Below are positions 19,829-33,499 of a stretch of DNA of 64,000 nt, in pieces (positions within the stretch are counted from its first letter, which is position 1; each line of letters begins with the position of its first letter). The DNA lies in assembly GCA_015680685.1 (NCBI GenBank), contig MNCI01010150.1:232426-296425 (forward strand). Direction: 5' to 3'. A program made the translations under genes and the position numbers. The notes below the pieces were generated by a model. That model ran no database searches, had not been told where the DNA came from, and saw only the letters and a program-made list of their open reading frames with translations. The DNA comes from Gnetum montanum (taxonomy: Eukaryota; Streptophyta; Gnetopsida; Gnetales; Gnetaceae).

Positions 19829-22800
19829 TTAGCATAGGTAGCCATCTCCCCCACGACTGAGTTGGAAGGAGGAGATTCAAAATAGTGATCACAATTGTCC
19901 ATCAAGAGAGGTAGCATGTGTACTAGCTATCCTAAGCTCCTAAAAAGGTTTGGTTTGTTGCACATTGACCAAAAGTTTCTTATCTAGGCTCTCAGGTTTG
20001 TATATTATCATGGCCCCTAAAGGAAAAGTTGCATAAATAATATAAGATCCTTCCCACAGTGTTTGAAATTTAATACGTTGTGACACATGTGTGGGATTCT
20101 AGTAGAGAACCTAATCTCCTGGCTACTATTTAACTTTCCTAATTCTTAGGTCATGACATTGTTTATTGAAGGCCTTGTGCAATTCGTTAGATGATAGGAC
20201 AACTAATCAATTTTCATTTAGCAAATTAAGGATTACTAACCATTGTTTCTATGCTAGGTCAAGGTCAAGGTTGAGGTCACATGTCGTGGATAGTGTACAA
20301 AGCTCAGTTTGAATGGGAAGCATTGGTAATTTACCGTACACTAACTCATAGGGAGGGTAGCCTATAGGGAGTTTCCATGTAGAGCAGTATGTCTAAAGAG
20401 CATCATTCAGTTTAGTGTCCCAATCTCACCTGAACTTGCTAATAGTTCTTGTTAATATCTTTGTAATCTTCCTATTGGTGACTTTAGCTTGACCATTCAC
20501 TTGGGGGTGGTATGGTGTTGTCAATTTGTGTTCAACCCTTAAGTGTTGCATTAATTTCCAAAAAGTTGCACCTGTAAAGTACGTACCATTGTCTAAAATA
20601 AGTGCACGTAGCACACCAAACCTATTTATGATTTGTTGTTGAAAAACTCGTGTAGCTATAGATGATGTACAATCTTTAATAGTAGCTTCTTTTGCCCATT
20701 TTGTTAGGTAATTAATGGCAACAATAATATAACATTTTCCATTGGACATTGGTGTAACTGGCCCCATAAAATCAATTCCCCAAATGTTGAAGGGTTCTAA
20801 CAATTAAATCCATTGTTGCAAACCCTTCATTTTAGCAATCATTCCCCCATCATGTTGATAGCACTCACAAGATTGGATGAAATGATGGACATCCTGAAAC
20901 AATGTAGGCCAATAATATCCTGCAGGCATAATCTTGATGGTCATTCATCTCCCAATGTAATGACCCCCACAAGGACTCTCATGAGCATCTTGGAGAACTC
21001 ACAATTGATCTATATCGGGAACATACCATTGAACCAAGCCATCAGGACACACTTTGTAAATTTTTCCATTGATCTTCATAAAGTACTTGGCCCGGTGAAG
21101 AAACTATTGTTTCTTCTTAAGGTTTAACTCTTATGGTGTTTTTTGGATGAAGAGATAGGTAAGAATGCTACTGTACTAGTTTGTCTCTGTGGGTGATTGA
21201 TTATTCACTATACCAGCAAAGAGGAATTTATCAAGGAAATGATCAAAAATTGAATACTCATCCTCTTTGTTTTCCCATCGTAACTAAGATAAATGATCAG
21301 CAACTACATTCTCAGTGCCTTTATGATCGATCATCATAAGATCGAACTCTTGTAAGATTACAAACCATCGTATGATATGAGGGCTTACCATTGGCTTATT
21401 AATGAGGAACCTTATTACACTATGATATGTATGTATATGTACTTTATATCCTAATATATAGTTTTTAAACTTTTCTAGTGCAAACACTACAACCATTAAT
21501 TCTTTCTCTGTGGTAGTGTAGTTAAGTTGTGCACCAGCGATACTTCTACTTGCATAGTGGATGTAATAAGGGTATTTTTGGTCATCTAATTGTGTAAGTA
21601 CAACTCCTAAGGAATAGTTGGATGTGTCAGTCATGATATGGAATGGTTTGGACTAGTCGGGAGCTTGTAGAATAGGTGTTTCTGCTAGCTTCTATTTTAG
21701 AGTTTGAAAAGCTAATTCGCATTCCCTGGTCCACTCGAAAGGTACATCCTTTTTTGTTAATTCCACCAATGGTTTTGCAACCTTTGAAAAGTTTTCAATA
21801 AATCTCCTATAGTAGCAAGTATGTCCAAGGATTAACCGAATATCTTTGACAGTTTCCGGTTGACGAGTAATTCCTTGGATAACTTTGATTTTCTATGGTC
21901 TACCTCTATCCCTGTGTGTGAGATTTTGTGCCCTAGTACTACACCCTCTTGGACCATCAAATGGATTTTCTACTAGTTGAGCCTCAAATTGATTTCTACA
22001 CATCTTTTTAACACTTGCTCTAACTAGTCCAAGGCTTGATCAAAGTTTGCTCCATAGGTGGAGAAATCTTCCATAAAGACCTCCACACCATTCCCTATCT
22101 GCTGCTGGAATATGCTTAGAACTAGTCATTGAAATGTTGCAAGGGCATTGCACAAGCCAAATAGCATCTACTTGTATGTAAATGTTCCCCAAGGACTAGT
22201 GAACATAGTCTTGGCTTGGTCTTTTGGGACTATTTGTATTTGGTTATATTTGCTATATCTATCTAGAAAACTATAATAGCGATGCCCTACAATGGTGTTT
22301 AAGACTTGGTTGAAAAATGGCAATGGAAAGTGATCTTTGAATGTTGAGATATTTAGTAGCCTAAAATCTATGCACACCCTCTATTTGCCTTCCTCTTTAG
22401 GCACAATAACCAAGGGGCTAACCCATTCACTATCAACAATGGGGTATATGAACCTAGCCTTGAGAAGTTGTTCGATTTCTTCCTTAACTACTTACTTTAG
22501 CTTAGGGTTCAATTACCTCTACAGTTGTCTTTGAGGCTTCATGAAGGGGTTAGTGTAAATCCTATGTTGGCATATCCTAGGACCTATTCTAGTTAATTCG
22601 AGATATGACCAACTGAAGACTTTTAGCCATCTATTGATTACCTTTAGCAATTCTTCTTTCTATTGAGGAGCAAGCTTAGCATTGATAATTACCGATTTTT
22701 CATTTTTAAAGAATGTATATTCCATACTGGTGGGCAATGGTTTTAGCTCGAGGGGCTCCTACTTAAATTTCTTAGGAATTTCCAACTTCCCCCAGTTGAC

Positions 22801-25800
22801 ATTTTCAAGGTTAAGATTTAGAAGTTGGTGGTGGACTTGCTCTAATGCATCTATGCTATCGATGTAAGCACAAGTCAAACCCTCAGTTGGTTCCATGCAT
22901 ATGATTGAACTACCTTCTTGATTAGCTATCAGCCATTGGGTGCCTTCCTATTGTGTAGCTACTACATATAGACATCTTTGTATGTTGATATCTTGTGCAC
23001 ACTGATTGCATGTAGGCAATGTTAAACTTTGCACAAACCATGACCTCTACATGCACTTACACCCTATGTCACTATATGTTATGCACAGAGCTTTCTTCTT
23101 CTTGATATTTCCAAATGTATTTTCCTTTGATATTTATAGGGAAAGATCACAAATTCCTAGGCATGCATCAATGGTGCTTAGCCATGCTCTTCCCATTATG
23201 ATTGGGAAGTCCCCCTTACCATTATTTACTTGAATCACTAGGAAGTCAGCTAGATACGACCACCCACAAGCAGTGGTAACAATGTCTTCCACTAGTTCTA
23301 ATGGGACAATGATGGACTGGTTGGCCAACTCTAAAAGAATGTTGCTCTTTTTCAATGGAGGTAGGTTCCAGGCCTTGTACATTTCTTGAGAAATCAAATT
23401 GATACCGGAACCTGAATCCAAAAGATCCTTGCATAGCACATTTTCAACAATTTGTAAGTATATCAAAGGACTCCCAAGATTAGAGAATTTCCTGGGAAGG
23501 TGGCCAACTTTGATCCAATTAGTGATGACATGTGTTAGCATAACCATATGTGTTGAGTGTGGTGATTGGGTTGAAGGAGGCTCCGACGTTTTGATTGATA
23601 CTGAGGTATCTAAGGAATTAGCCACTTGTGATTGCAAAGGCTTGGTTAGATGGTTGGTTCTAAAGAAAGGTCTTTTCTTCATGTGGTTGTTAAAACCAAT
23701 AGTAGGTTAAGAGTTAACAACCCTTGTGGCATTACGTTGCTACAGCTGGGTAGGGCTTTCACCCTACATAGCTAGAGTAGGTGGTAGTGGAGCTATTGGT
23801 GGAAGAGATGTGGCTAGATGAGAAGGATGATATGCTTGTGGAATATTGCCCCTAGAAGAGGGAGTCCCATAATACTTGCAAACTTGGTAGTGAGGCTGAG
23901 GAGTTATGTGACCAGTAGAGTCACGTGGGGAGATTGGCTACTAAATGTAATATCCATACAAGTCAGGTTGTCGATAAAGATACTATTGCCTTGGTGGTGG
24001 CATTCCCCATGATTGTGGGTGCTGCTACTGTTGATATTGCTTAATCAATTGTGGTGGAGTTCCACTTGGATAATACTTTAAGGGTTGGTGGAACTGTCCT
24101 AGGTTACCTTAAGGGTAAGGTAACCTTCGAGGTGCTTATCGTTTATTCAATCATGGGTTGAGTGCATACACCTTAGACTCTTGTAGATGTGAAATTATAG
24201 GGTAACATCCCTTGGGATGATCATATTAACATATTTCACATCTACTATCATTGTCTGTTTCTGACCCCATAACCTCTTCAATGATGGCAACTTTGCCCTT
24301 ACCCTTGCTACGTGCATGTTTAGCTTCTCTATTTTTTCTTTTTTCATGATCACTACCTTCCTCTATAGACTCTACTATTTTAAGAATAGATTGAAATCTA
24401 TTGTCTAGGGAATCCCACATTTGATCTACCTTTGTTGATACTTCTAATGTCAACTTTTGGATAGGAAAATTTTTGCTATTCACCATCTCTTCGAGTGGTG
24501 ACTCTTCTTCATCCTCACAAAATCTTACTCCCCTCTTCTAGAGGGAAGGATCTTGGTTATACTCTTCTGGACTTTCTCTCTTCCATGGCTCACCTTATTT
24601 CTTAGCAACTTGCTCCAATAGTCTTTGAATTTGATGGGACCTAAGCTCAGATAGTCTTCCTTGGGCATAAGTCCCAAGGATTCTTCTTGTTTCATGCCTA
24701 TACGCATTCACAAGATGGTGCAGTTGATTCCTTTACAAATAACCATGGCTAGGACAATGGTGTAACGTTGTATAGTATCATCCCATGGTAGCATCCAAGG
24801 GTTTCTATCCTCCTTGTTTCCAACCTTGGATTTTCTTTCACAAGTTAGACACTCGAGAGTACGTTTGGTACTTATCATTAAATAGTTCTAACATAGTGCT
24901 CCACCTACAAATGGATTCTAGTTCTAAAGAATGGTACCAACTTTCTACTTCTTTAACTAATGTCCATGGGAATAACTTAAGTTTTTATCATTCGTTCTCT
25001 ATGTTCTGTAAGGCACACACATCATGGAATTCTTGTAAATGATTCTGAGGATCAGCATTGTATCCCCCTTCAAATCATGGGATGTTGTTTATATCTAATT
25101 TCTTGATCCTACTATCTTTTTGATGCCTTGTTGGAATTCTAACAGCCTCAGTTATGTCCAACATCCTTCGAGTAGCAAGGAGAGGTTCATTATGATTATG
25201 TCATCCATGGAATCTATGATGCCTACATTGTTCCCTACTGTCCCTTCTTCTATGTCATGACTCTCTAGAGTGTCCTCATCCCCTTTCCTAGTTGTTTCAT
25301 CTATGACTTCCACTTTGCCTATCTTTATCCCCATGGTCTTTTTATTTATGACTATGTCTAGACACTAAAGGCAAGGATGAAGGAGATGATGAAGGTGAAG
25401 AAGAAGGAGAACCATCACCATGACGATGTCTACCACCTTCTCTTTGACGATCTTGGCCTCAATCGTGATTGCAATCAAAATGTCCATCTTTATCATGTGT
25501 CCATGTTCTTTTTTTGGATCCTTTGTGCCCATGGGTATCAGAACCTAGGTTATGAATATTGGAATGAAGGTTCTGATACACAACCCCTTGGCCAAAGTCA
25601 AGGGGAGGAACATTGTTGTGTGGGCGACTGCTTGACGCAAGTTCAACACCCTCATCTTCACTTAAGATATGTGGGACATCCTGGGACCACTTATCCTTCA
25701 AAGACTTATGATGTATCTTCTATTGCAAATCCCTTTGACGTTGTGCCTCCATGGGATGGTACTCTCTTGAGTCATGATCTTGCACAATGTACTCTGCATG

Positions 25801-26076
25801 TAATTGCAGCATGTTAATTCATGTGAGAGCATAAAGAAGCATGCTTGGGACTGAATGATCAGGAGGTAACACTATGTTACCTTCTAATTCTCACCAACGT
25901 AGTTGTTCATCTTGATGGAGGATAAAGGTGAAGTCTGGTATATACTCATTAGGATGAATATATACCGCTATAACTTGTTAAGGGACTAGCAGATCAATGT
26001 CATATGTATTACGCCATCGACTATTCTCTATTTTAGACCTAGGCGATGAGGTGCTTCCGTACGAAGAAGGAGACAT
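19829..26076 (-). pseudogene. gag-PR-RT-RH-IN polyprotein of element D
   Basis: The start ATG at 26076 (MSPSSYGSTSS) matches the E start. The capsid-like Retrotrans_gag domain lies at about 25060-24540, the zinc knuckle (RCEIC*YDHPKGC) near 24245-24190 and protease at 23682-23134 (DLLDSGSGINLIS). All share one frame with RT (about 22620-21900); RNase H (21634-21284) and integrase (about 21100-19950) are shifted by one frameshift. Pol ends SFQLSRGGDGYLC, stop 19829-19831. The RT catalytic motif reads FMEDF (first Asp to Glu). The integrase GQAE Glu is Lys (20483-20485). Many stops. About 2080 codons, a normal size for the lineage. Confidence 0.9.
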
Positions 26077-26193
26077 ACTTGTCTATTTAGTGTGCAATGT
26101 ATTCTTATTTATTATTTTCTCAACCAACCCTAAGGGTCCGTTCCAATGATGTGAATGATTTTCTAAGTTCTAATTAGTGCACAAACAACTAAG

Positions 26194-26212
26194 TCCTTGG
26201 GAATGACACTAA
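26194..26212 (-). other. Primer binding site of element D, decayed
   Basis: The sequence after the 5' LTR, TTAGTGTCATTCCCAAGGA, matches the tRNA-Asp-type site TGGYGCCGTTGCCGGGGA at about 12 of 18 positions. Most differences are C/T or G/A. Confidence 0.55.
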
Positions 26213-27127
26213 TGATGAGCAGTGAGGTACCCCTACGCTCAACCATACAAATACGAGCATTTCACACATGATCTGGTCGAATTCTAAGGACTAAGTGCCT
26301 ATGCGCCTTTGTGAAACAAGGATGGGTTGGTTGATCATCGTCTTTCCAAGCTTACCTGTATGTCACAATTATATGGTTAAGTAAGCTTGAGGCGTATGAT
26401 TTTTATAACTTTTATGTTTTTATGTCCTCCACTAGTAGGGAAAGAAAGAGAGATAACTAAGTGACTAATTTAACTTAACTACTGATTAACTAGGCTTTAA
26501 CTAATCCTAACACCAGTATTCGTTCTCACTTGTTGTACATGCTAAACCAATGCAACACTACTACGATTACCAAATGCTAATCGTTACTAGGTTACCAAGT
26601 GTTACACGCATGCTCGAAGTGATCGTATTGAGTGTGCCTAATGATTTTCTTAATTGATCAAAATGAATTATTGTGCTAATAATAGAAATGTAAAGTTCAT
26701 AAAATAAAATAAGTGCATAAGAAAATAAAATAAAATAAATGAGTAAGAAAACAAATCTCAAGTGCTGTAAGGATGAATCAAAGAGCTCATCTTTATTGTT
26801 GTACACAAGGTGTGCTCAGGTACATAATGCTTGAATAAAGATCTGTCCACACTTCGACCTCCTACTGCAGGAACTTGGAAAATACTCTAAATTTTAAACA
26901 GACTACAAGAGTTTTACTACTTAACTACTAAAAGACTTTCTTTTCCAATTGTGCTCCTAGGCACTATATTTATAGACTTGAGAGCAACTACTCTAATAAT
27001 CAGAGTAACCGCTCTAATACTTAGAATAAATGTTCTAATAATAACCACTCTAATTATTAGAGTAACCGCTCCAATAATAACTGCTCTAATAATAACCACT
27101 CTAATTATTAGAGTAATCGCTTCATCA
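26213..27127 (-). repeat. 5' LTR of element D
   Basis: 915 bp, homologous to 15728-16720. U3 palindrome array at 26988-27120 with about four units. Flanked on the right by CCCTA, matching the left target duplication. Confidence 0.9.
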
Positions 27128-27132
27128 CCCTA

Positions 27133-29376
27133 TTAGCCTAACATTGGAATAGAAATTTCTTTAGAAATAATATTTATTTTATTTTAAAAATTTAGAGTTA
27201 GCTAATATCTTAAAGTTAGAAATAGAGAAGGAAACTTTATGGAATAGGAGAATACCCTCATGCAAGTTGCCATAGACACTTAGATCTATATAAATTTTTC
27301 CATTTGAGGTTCCATTTTATATCTTTCCTATATTAATATTGGACATTTTCCTCCAATTAGAGTTTGAAGCCAATTTTAGCAATTCATAACTACACAAAGG
27401 TTTGAAGTAGATGTTAGGCAATCTCAGCCAAGTGAGAGTTTTGGTCATCAATGTTATTAATTAGGTAGGAAAATATATTATGATGCTCATTTTTGGTTTT
27501 TAATATTATTTGGTTAATGCACAATTTGGTTTATATCATATGTCTTGAATTCTAAGATTTTCATAATGCTTATTTATATAATTTAAATTTGGATCTAGAA
27601 ATTATTACTAATTCAATTTTTTTTTATTTCTATCAAATTTCTAGGCCAATTTGCTAAGGCTCTTAGCATCAAATATTTGATATTTTATGAGTTTTGAGGC
27701 CCATCAACCATTTTATATTTTTTATATTTTTAGGTTCTCAACCACTTGGTATTTTTGAGTTTTTAGGCTCATCAACTCTTTGATATTTTATAAGCTTTTA
27801 GGCTCATTAACTATTTAATAATTTATGATCTTTAGATTGATCAACTATTTCGTAATATGGAAGACTTAGGACTCCTCAATGTTAGGATATTTTGGCATCA
27901 ATTCAAATTGGTATTTAATTTCTATTAGATGCTAATGCTTTTTTTTTTGTTTTAATGATGATTATGTGAGTTACCTTTTCCTAGTAAATTTTTAATATTA
28001 TTATTTTTGGTTTGGTAGATCTAGCATAGAGGAAGTTTGTTAATTTTTTTTAAAAAGAACCTAAGACATAAAAAAATTCTTCAATATCTATAGTAGGAAA
28101 GGTCATGTCATGTTGGGCTTTAAACAACTTCGCCTAGAGGAGGAAGTGAGTAGAAGACTTTAGACTTCTCATCCAAGTATATGACAAAAATCAAGATGGT
28201 ATTTCAATTGATTTTGATACTAGATTTAACATAAGTCATACATGTATATTTTCTTTCATTTTGGTTTTAAATTTAAATAAAATATTTTTGTGCACAAAAA
28301 TTACAAATCTCAACTTTGATATTTTAACATTGAGAATTGGTGCTATGCTTCATAAATTTGGCATTTTTCTAGTAATGAAATTTTGTCTTGACATCTTAGC
28401 CATTAGATATTATTTATATAAATTTTTTTATTAATGTTTGATTTTTTTTTATTTGGCTATTTGGTATAGACCTTTTCGATATAACAACCTTTGTGCATGG
28501 TTGTCTAGCTACCTAATGCCTAATTTCAAAATTCTTAAGTGATTATTTATAGTTTATTTTTTCTACTCAGTCTTTGGACTAACTTCCCTATTTGGTTTTT
28601 ACTTATTAGGTGTTATAGCTATTAGCTTTGAGTAGTAGTTGAAAAATTAAGATTAAATTAACTTTTAGATATTTAGCATTTGATTAAGTTAGATATGTAA
28701 TATATTTTATGAGGCTATAATCTACATCTAATGTTATATACTTATAATGTGTATGTCCTTTGAATTGGCTGTGTGAAGGTTATAGTTGTCTATCTTTAGT
28801 ACAAGTCTAACTTTGCTTTACTATTTATTTAAAGTGATAATGTTTTTAGATTTATGCCTAGTTATTTTTTAACATTATTGGCCCAATGCCTTACTAATAT
28901 TGTTTGATATTCATTAGTTTATTCTAGTGTTATAATTCTACATGCATATTTTATATTTTGACATGGGTATTAGAGGATTCAAACTATTATTAGTAAATAG
29001 GCTAGGCCTTTTTTACAAAGGAGTTGTTGGCATTATTATTTAATCATTTGATTTTATTAGTTTATAAGTTTTTTTTAGTTCATTCATATTTTTTGTGCTA
29101 CTTTATGCTTATTTTATTTATATACATAGTGCTTTGCCTATGAATTTTTATTTGTGTCCTTTGATTTTTATTCAAATGCATTTTATTTTCTATTTAATAA
29201 ATTATTATCCTAAGCCTAGGTTACCTAGGTGTTAAGCCTAGCTTCATTAGAACTTCTAATTAATCATAGGTTGAGTTCTCCTTTTACCAGTATCTTATTT
29301 CTTCTTCCTACCTAATCCTATGCTTCATTTTATTTTCAAAACCTTAATACAAGCTGACACACATATCTAATCCAAG
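27133..29376. other. AT-rich stretch without recognised genes
   Basis: Continuation of the DNA into which D inserted (joins 15693-15727). No convincing ORF on either strand. One degenerate repeat lies at 27665-27860. It may be old LTR sequence; I cannot assign it. Confidence 0.5.
27665..27860. repeat. Degenerate tandem repeat, period about 38-42
   Basis: Four to five imperfect copies of a unit like TAGGCTCATCAACT followed by ATTTGATATTTTATGAG. Confidence 0.5.
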
Positions 29377-30231
29377 TGATGAGTACTGATATCGGATCCT
29401 CAATATCGGAACCTTGATATCAGATACATGATATTGGAGATGTCGAAGCCATATCAAACATGCAATGTCGAAGCCTGTCTCGTTGCCTATAAATAAGAGA
29501 CAAGGGCATTTAGTTTTGCATAGTTTTTTTAAGTCCTTTAGCCAAAATCTTGCAGTTTTTCCCTTCCAGAGTTAAAATTATTTCTAAGTTCCTACAGTAG
29601 GAGTCATAAGGTGAATAGATCTTTATTTGAGCATTGTGTACCTAAGCACACCTTGTGTCTAGAAATAAAGATGAACTTTGTGATAAACCTTGCAACATTC
29701 AGAATAGCTTAATTATTGCATTTGATGATTATTTATTGTTATTTGATTCTTTCATTAGTTAATCGGTGTTGTTTCTATATAATTATCAATTATTAATTAT
29801 CAACGAAATTAGCACACCCAACATGACCACTTCGAGCATACGTGAAACACTTGATAACCTAGTAATGACTAGTGTTTGGTAATCCCATTAGTGTTGCACT
29901 GATTCAGGATGTGTCTAGAGAGTGGGAATGGATGCTGGTGTTAGGATTTAATTCACATTAGAGTTACAAAACCAATTAGTTAACTCAGTCTATTCATTTC
30001 ACATATTTAGGAGACTAAGAAAGAAAATATAAAAAACATAAAAAATCACATACACCAAGTTTACTTAACCATACAATCGTGCCTTACAAGTAAGCTTGAG
30101 AAGACAACGATTGCATAACTCATCCTTATTCTGTGTAGGTGCATAAGCACTTAATCCTTGGAGTTCAACCAAATCATGCATAAATGCTTGTATTCATATG
30201 GTTGGGTGTAGGGGTACCTCGCTGCTCATCA
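29377..30231 (+). repeat. 5' LTR of element E
   Basis: 855 bp, TGATGAGTACTG...GCTGCTCATCA. U3 carries repeated TGATATCGGA/TCCGATATC-like motifs (29387-29470), a TATA box (CCTATAAATAAGAGAC near 29487), AATAAAGATGAAC near 29662 and the family U5. Confidence 0.85.
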
Positions 30232-30232
30232 C

Positions 30233-30250
30233 TGGTGCTATTGCTAGGGA
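30233..30250 (+). other. Primer binding site of element E (tRNA-Asp type)
   Basis: TGGTGCTATTGCTAGGGA, one base after the LTR. It differs from TGGCGCCGTTGCCGGGGA only by C-to-T or G-to-A changes. Confidence 0.75.
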
Positions 30251-30366
30251 TTTTGTTGTTTGTGCACTGATTAGAACTTAGGAAATGCTTCATCGTTGGA
30301 AAAAACCCTTAAAGTTACCTATCCTACAATCACAAAAAAAGAGCATTGCACACTGAGTAATCAATC

Positions 30367-31610
30367 ATGTCTCCTTCTTCTTATGAAAATGCTTCACTAA
30401 CTAAGTTTGATACCATGAAAAATTAGAGGCAGGGTGCACAAGATGATCCACCAGTGCCCCAACTGTTTCACATGGTATACACTCATCTTGATGAGTATGT
30501 ACTAGAATTTACCTTTATCCTCCACCAGGATGAATAGTTGTGATGGCATGATTTAGAAGGTAACATAGTGTTACCTCCCAATCGCTCAATCTCGAGCATG
30601 CTTCTTCATGCTCTCACACGAATTGGTATGCAACACTTATAATCAGAGTACGTTGTGCAAGAACAAGACTCAAGAAAGTATTGACCTACAGAGGTACAAC
30701 ACCAGATAAATTTGCAACACTAGAAACATCACAAATCCATGAAGGGAAAGTGGTCTTAGGATGTCCTATATGTCCTAGGTGAAAATGATAGTGGTGAACC
30801 TATTTCGGGACATTTTCCATAAAATGATGTTCCTTTCTTTGACTTTGGTCAAGGAGTTGAGTATCAGAATCATGTAACAAGGGTAAGGGCAAGGTTGTGG
30901 ATTTAGACACAGACGATGATGGCAGATGTGAGATTTTCCAATATGATCATCTTAAGGGATGTTGCCTAGTGATATCACATCTACAAGAGTCTGGGGTGTA
31001 TGTACTAAACCCATAATTAAATAGATGGAAAACAGCCAAAAGGTTACATTATTCTCAAGGTAACCCAAGGCAGTTTCACCAACCCTTAACATATTATCTA
31101 AGTGGAACTCCACCACAACCAAATGAACAGTATCAGCAATGGCAACACTTGCAATCATGGGGAATGCCACCACCACATCAACAGTACCCTTACCGTCAAC
31201 CTAACCTATATGGGTATTATGTTCAGTAGCCAATTTCTCCACATGACTCTACTAGTCATGTCACTCTTTAGCCTCACTACAAATCCCCCAAGTATTATAG
31301 AACTTCTTATCCTAGGGATGATGCTCCACATACATACTATCCTTCCCATCTGTCTACATCTCTTTCATCCTCAGCTCCATTACCACCTACTCCAACTATG
31401 CAGGGTGAGCTTTTGGCCCAATCACAGCAACATAATGCTACAAAGGTTGTCAATCTTTAACCTACTACTGGTTTAGACAACCACACAAAGAAGAGACCTT
31501 TCTTTAAAACCAACAATCCAACCAAGTCCTTACAACTACAAGCGGCTAATTATCTAAATACTTTATCATCATTTGGATCTTCAGAGCTTCCTTCAAATCA
31601 AAAACCACAC
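30367..31610 (+). pseudogene. gag of element E with capsid deletion
   Basis: Starts MSPSSYENASLTKFD, parallel to D. At about 30876 it jumps from DFGQGVEYQN to KGKGKVVDLD, so the whole capsid-like domain present in D (25060-24540) is missing. The zinc knuckle GRCEIFQYDHLKGC has lost its second Cys. Several stops and frame changes. It could not form particles alone. Confidence 0.8.
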
Positions 31611-32115
31611 CCAATGCATACTATCATGTTAACCCATGCCATCACTAATTGGATTAAATCTAGGCATCTTCCTAGAAAATTATCTGATCCTAGATGTCCT
31701 CTTATATATTTGCAAATCACTAAAAATGAGCCTTACAAAGCTCTTTTGGATTCAGGTTCTGATGTTAACTTAATCTCTCAAGAAATGTATAAAGCCTAGA
31801 ACCTACCTCCACTAAATAAGAGTAACATCCATTTAGAGTTGGCCAACCAATCCATCACTATTCCATTGGGACCAGTGAAGGACATTGTCACCATTATTTG
31901 TGGGTGGTCATATCCAGCTCCTAGTGATCCAAGTCAACAACTATAAAGGGGACTTCCCAATCATCATGGGAAGAGCATGGCTAAGTACAATTGATGCACA
32001 CCTAGGAATACATGATCTTTCCCTAGAGATATCAAAAGAAAATGTATTTGGGAAGATCGAGAAGAAGAAATTTTCATATATCACATATAGTGACATAGGG
32101 TGCAACTGCGTGTAA
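31611..32115 (+). pseudogene. Aspartic protease of element E
   Basis: Reading in two frames: ALLDSGSDVNLISQEMYKA then a TAG at 31797 where D has Trp, and later GDFPIIMGRAWLSTIDAHLG. The active-site Asp is present. A frameshift lies near 31880. Confidence 0.85.
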
Positions 32116-32399
32116 AGGTCCTAGTTTGTACAATGCTTGACATTGCCTTCATGAAACTAGTGTGCACAAGTACATAACATACAAAGATGTTTATATGTAG
32201 CGGCCACAAGATAGGAAGGCACCTAGTGATTAATAGCTGACCAAGAGAGCAATTCAGCTTTATACATGGAACCCACTTAAAGCTTGACTTGTGCCTATAT
32301 CGATAGCATAGATGCATTAGAGTAATTCCATCACCAACTTCTAATTACTGACATTGAAAATATCAACTGGAAAAAATTGAAAATCCCTAATGAGTTCAA

Positions 32400-33330
32400 A
32401 CAAGAGCCCCTCAAATTAAAATCATTGCCCACTAGTATGGAGTATGCATCTCTCAAGACTAAAAAATCAATAATCATTAATGCTAAGCTTACTCAACAAA
32501 AATAAAAATTACTGAAGCTGCTAAAAAAATGGTCAAAATTCTTTGCTTGATCATATCTTGAATTAACTAGAATAGATCCTAGGATATGCCAACATAGAAT
32601 TTACACTGATCCCTCTATGAAGCCTTGATGACAACCACAAAGATGACTTAACCCAAAGCTTAAGCAAGTAGTCAAAGAAGAAATTGAACAACTTTTGAAG
32701 ACAAGGTTTTTCTACCCCATTGCTGATAGTGAATGGGTTAGTCCATTAGTCATTGTGCCTAAAAAAGAAGGTAAATGGATGATGTGTATAGACTTTAGGT
32801 TGTTAAACATGTTAACATTTAAAGACCATTTTCCATTGCCATTCGTTGACCAAGTCTTAGATACCATTATAGGGCATTGTTACTATAGTTTTTTGGATGG
32901 TTATAGTGGGTACAATCAAATCTAAATAGCACCAGAAGACCAAACCAAAACTACATTCATGAGTCCTTGGGGGATATTTGCATATAGACAGATGTTGTTT
33001 GGCTTGTGCAATGGTCCAGCAATGTTTCAACGTTTGGTTCTTAGTATATATTAGTAGCAAATAGGGAATGGCGTGGAGGTTTTTATAGATTATTTCTGCA
33101 CCTATGGAGTAGACTTTGAACAAGCATTGGACCAATTAGAGCAAGTACTAAAATGATGTGTTGAAACCAACCTAAGCCTCAATTGGCAAAAAGGTGGCTT
33201 AATGGTTCAAGAGAGCATTGTCTTAGGGCATAAAATTTCACAAACAGGGATAAAGATAGATCTTGAAAAAATTAAAGTCATCCAAGGAATCATTCATCAA
33301 CCTAAATTGTAAAAGATGTCCAATCATTCC
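32400..33330 (+). pseudogene. Reverse transcriptase of element E
   Basis: VSPLVIVPKKEGKWMMCIDFRLLN, KDHFPLPFVDQVLD, YSFLDGYSGYNQI and FGLCNGPAMFQR place it in the Athila/Tat group. The catalytic box reads VEVFIDYFCTYG (33074-33109): the second Asp is Tyr. Stops at 32923 and others. It normally copies RNA to cDNA; here it is inactive. Confidence 0.9.
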
Positions 33331-33499
33331 TTGCACATACTAGCTATTATAGACATTTCATCAAGAAATTTTTGGAGATTGCAAAATTGTTAGTAGAATT
33401 AACAAAAAAGGATGTACCCTTTGAATGGACCAAGGAATGTGAGTTAGCTTTCCAGAACTTGAAGCAAAAGCTCATAGAAACACCCATTCTATAAGCTCC

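Larger units (their letters stand above)
15728..27127 (-). mobile_element. Element D: full-length Athila/Tat-like retrotransposon
   Basis: Two LTRs (26213-27127 as 5', 15728-16720 as 3' on the minus strand) flank a gag-PR-RT-RH-IN polyprotein and a long 3' noncoding region. The target duplication CCCTA is present on both sides (15723-15727 and 27128-27132). A solo LTR of another family sits at 17366-18582. No ORF2. All genes are broken by stops. Confidence 0.9.

Noticed and set aside
25377-25817. 146-codon plus-strand ORF
   Set aside because: Antisense of the Ser/Arg/His-rich part of D gag, whose minus-strand frame is supported by homology.
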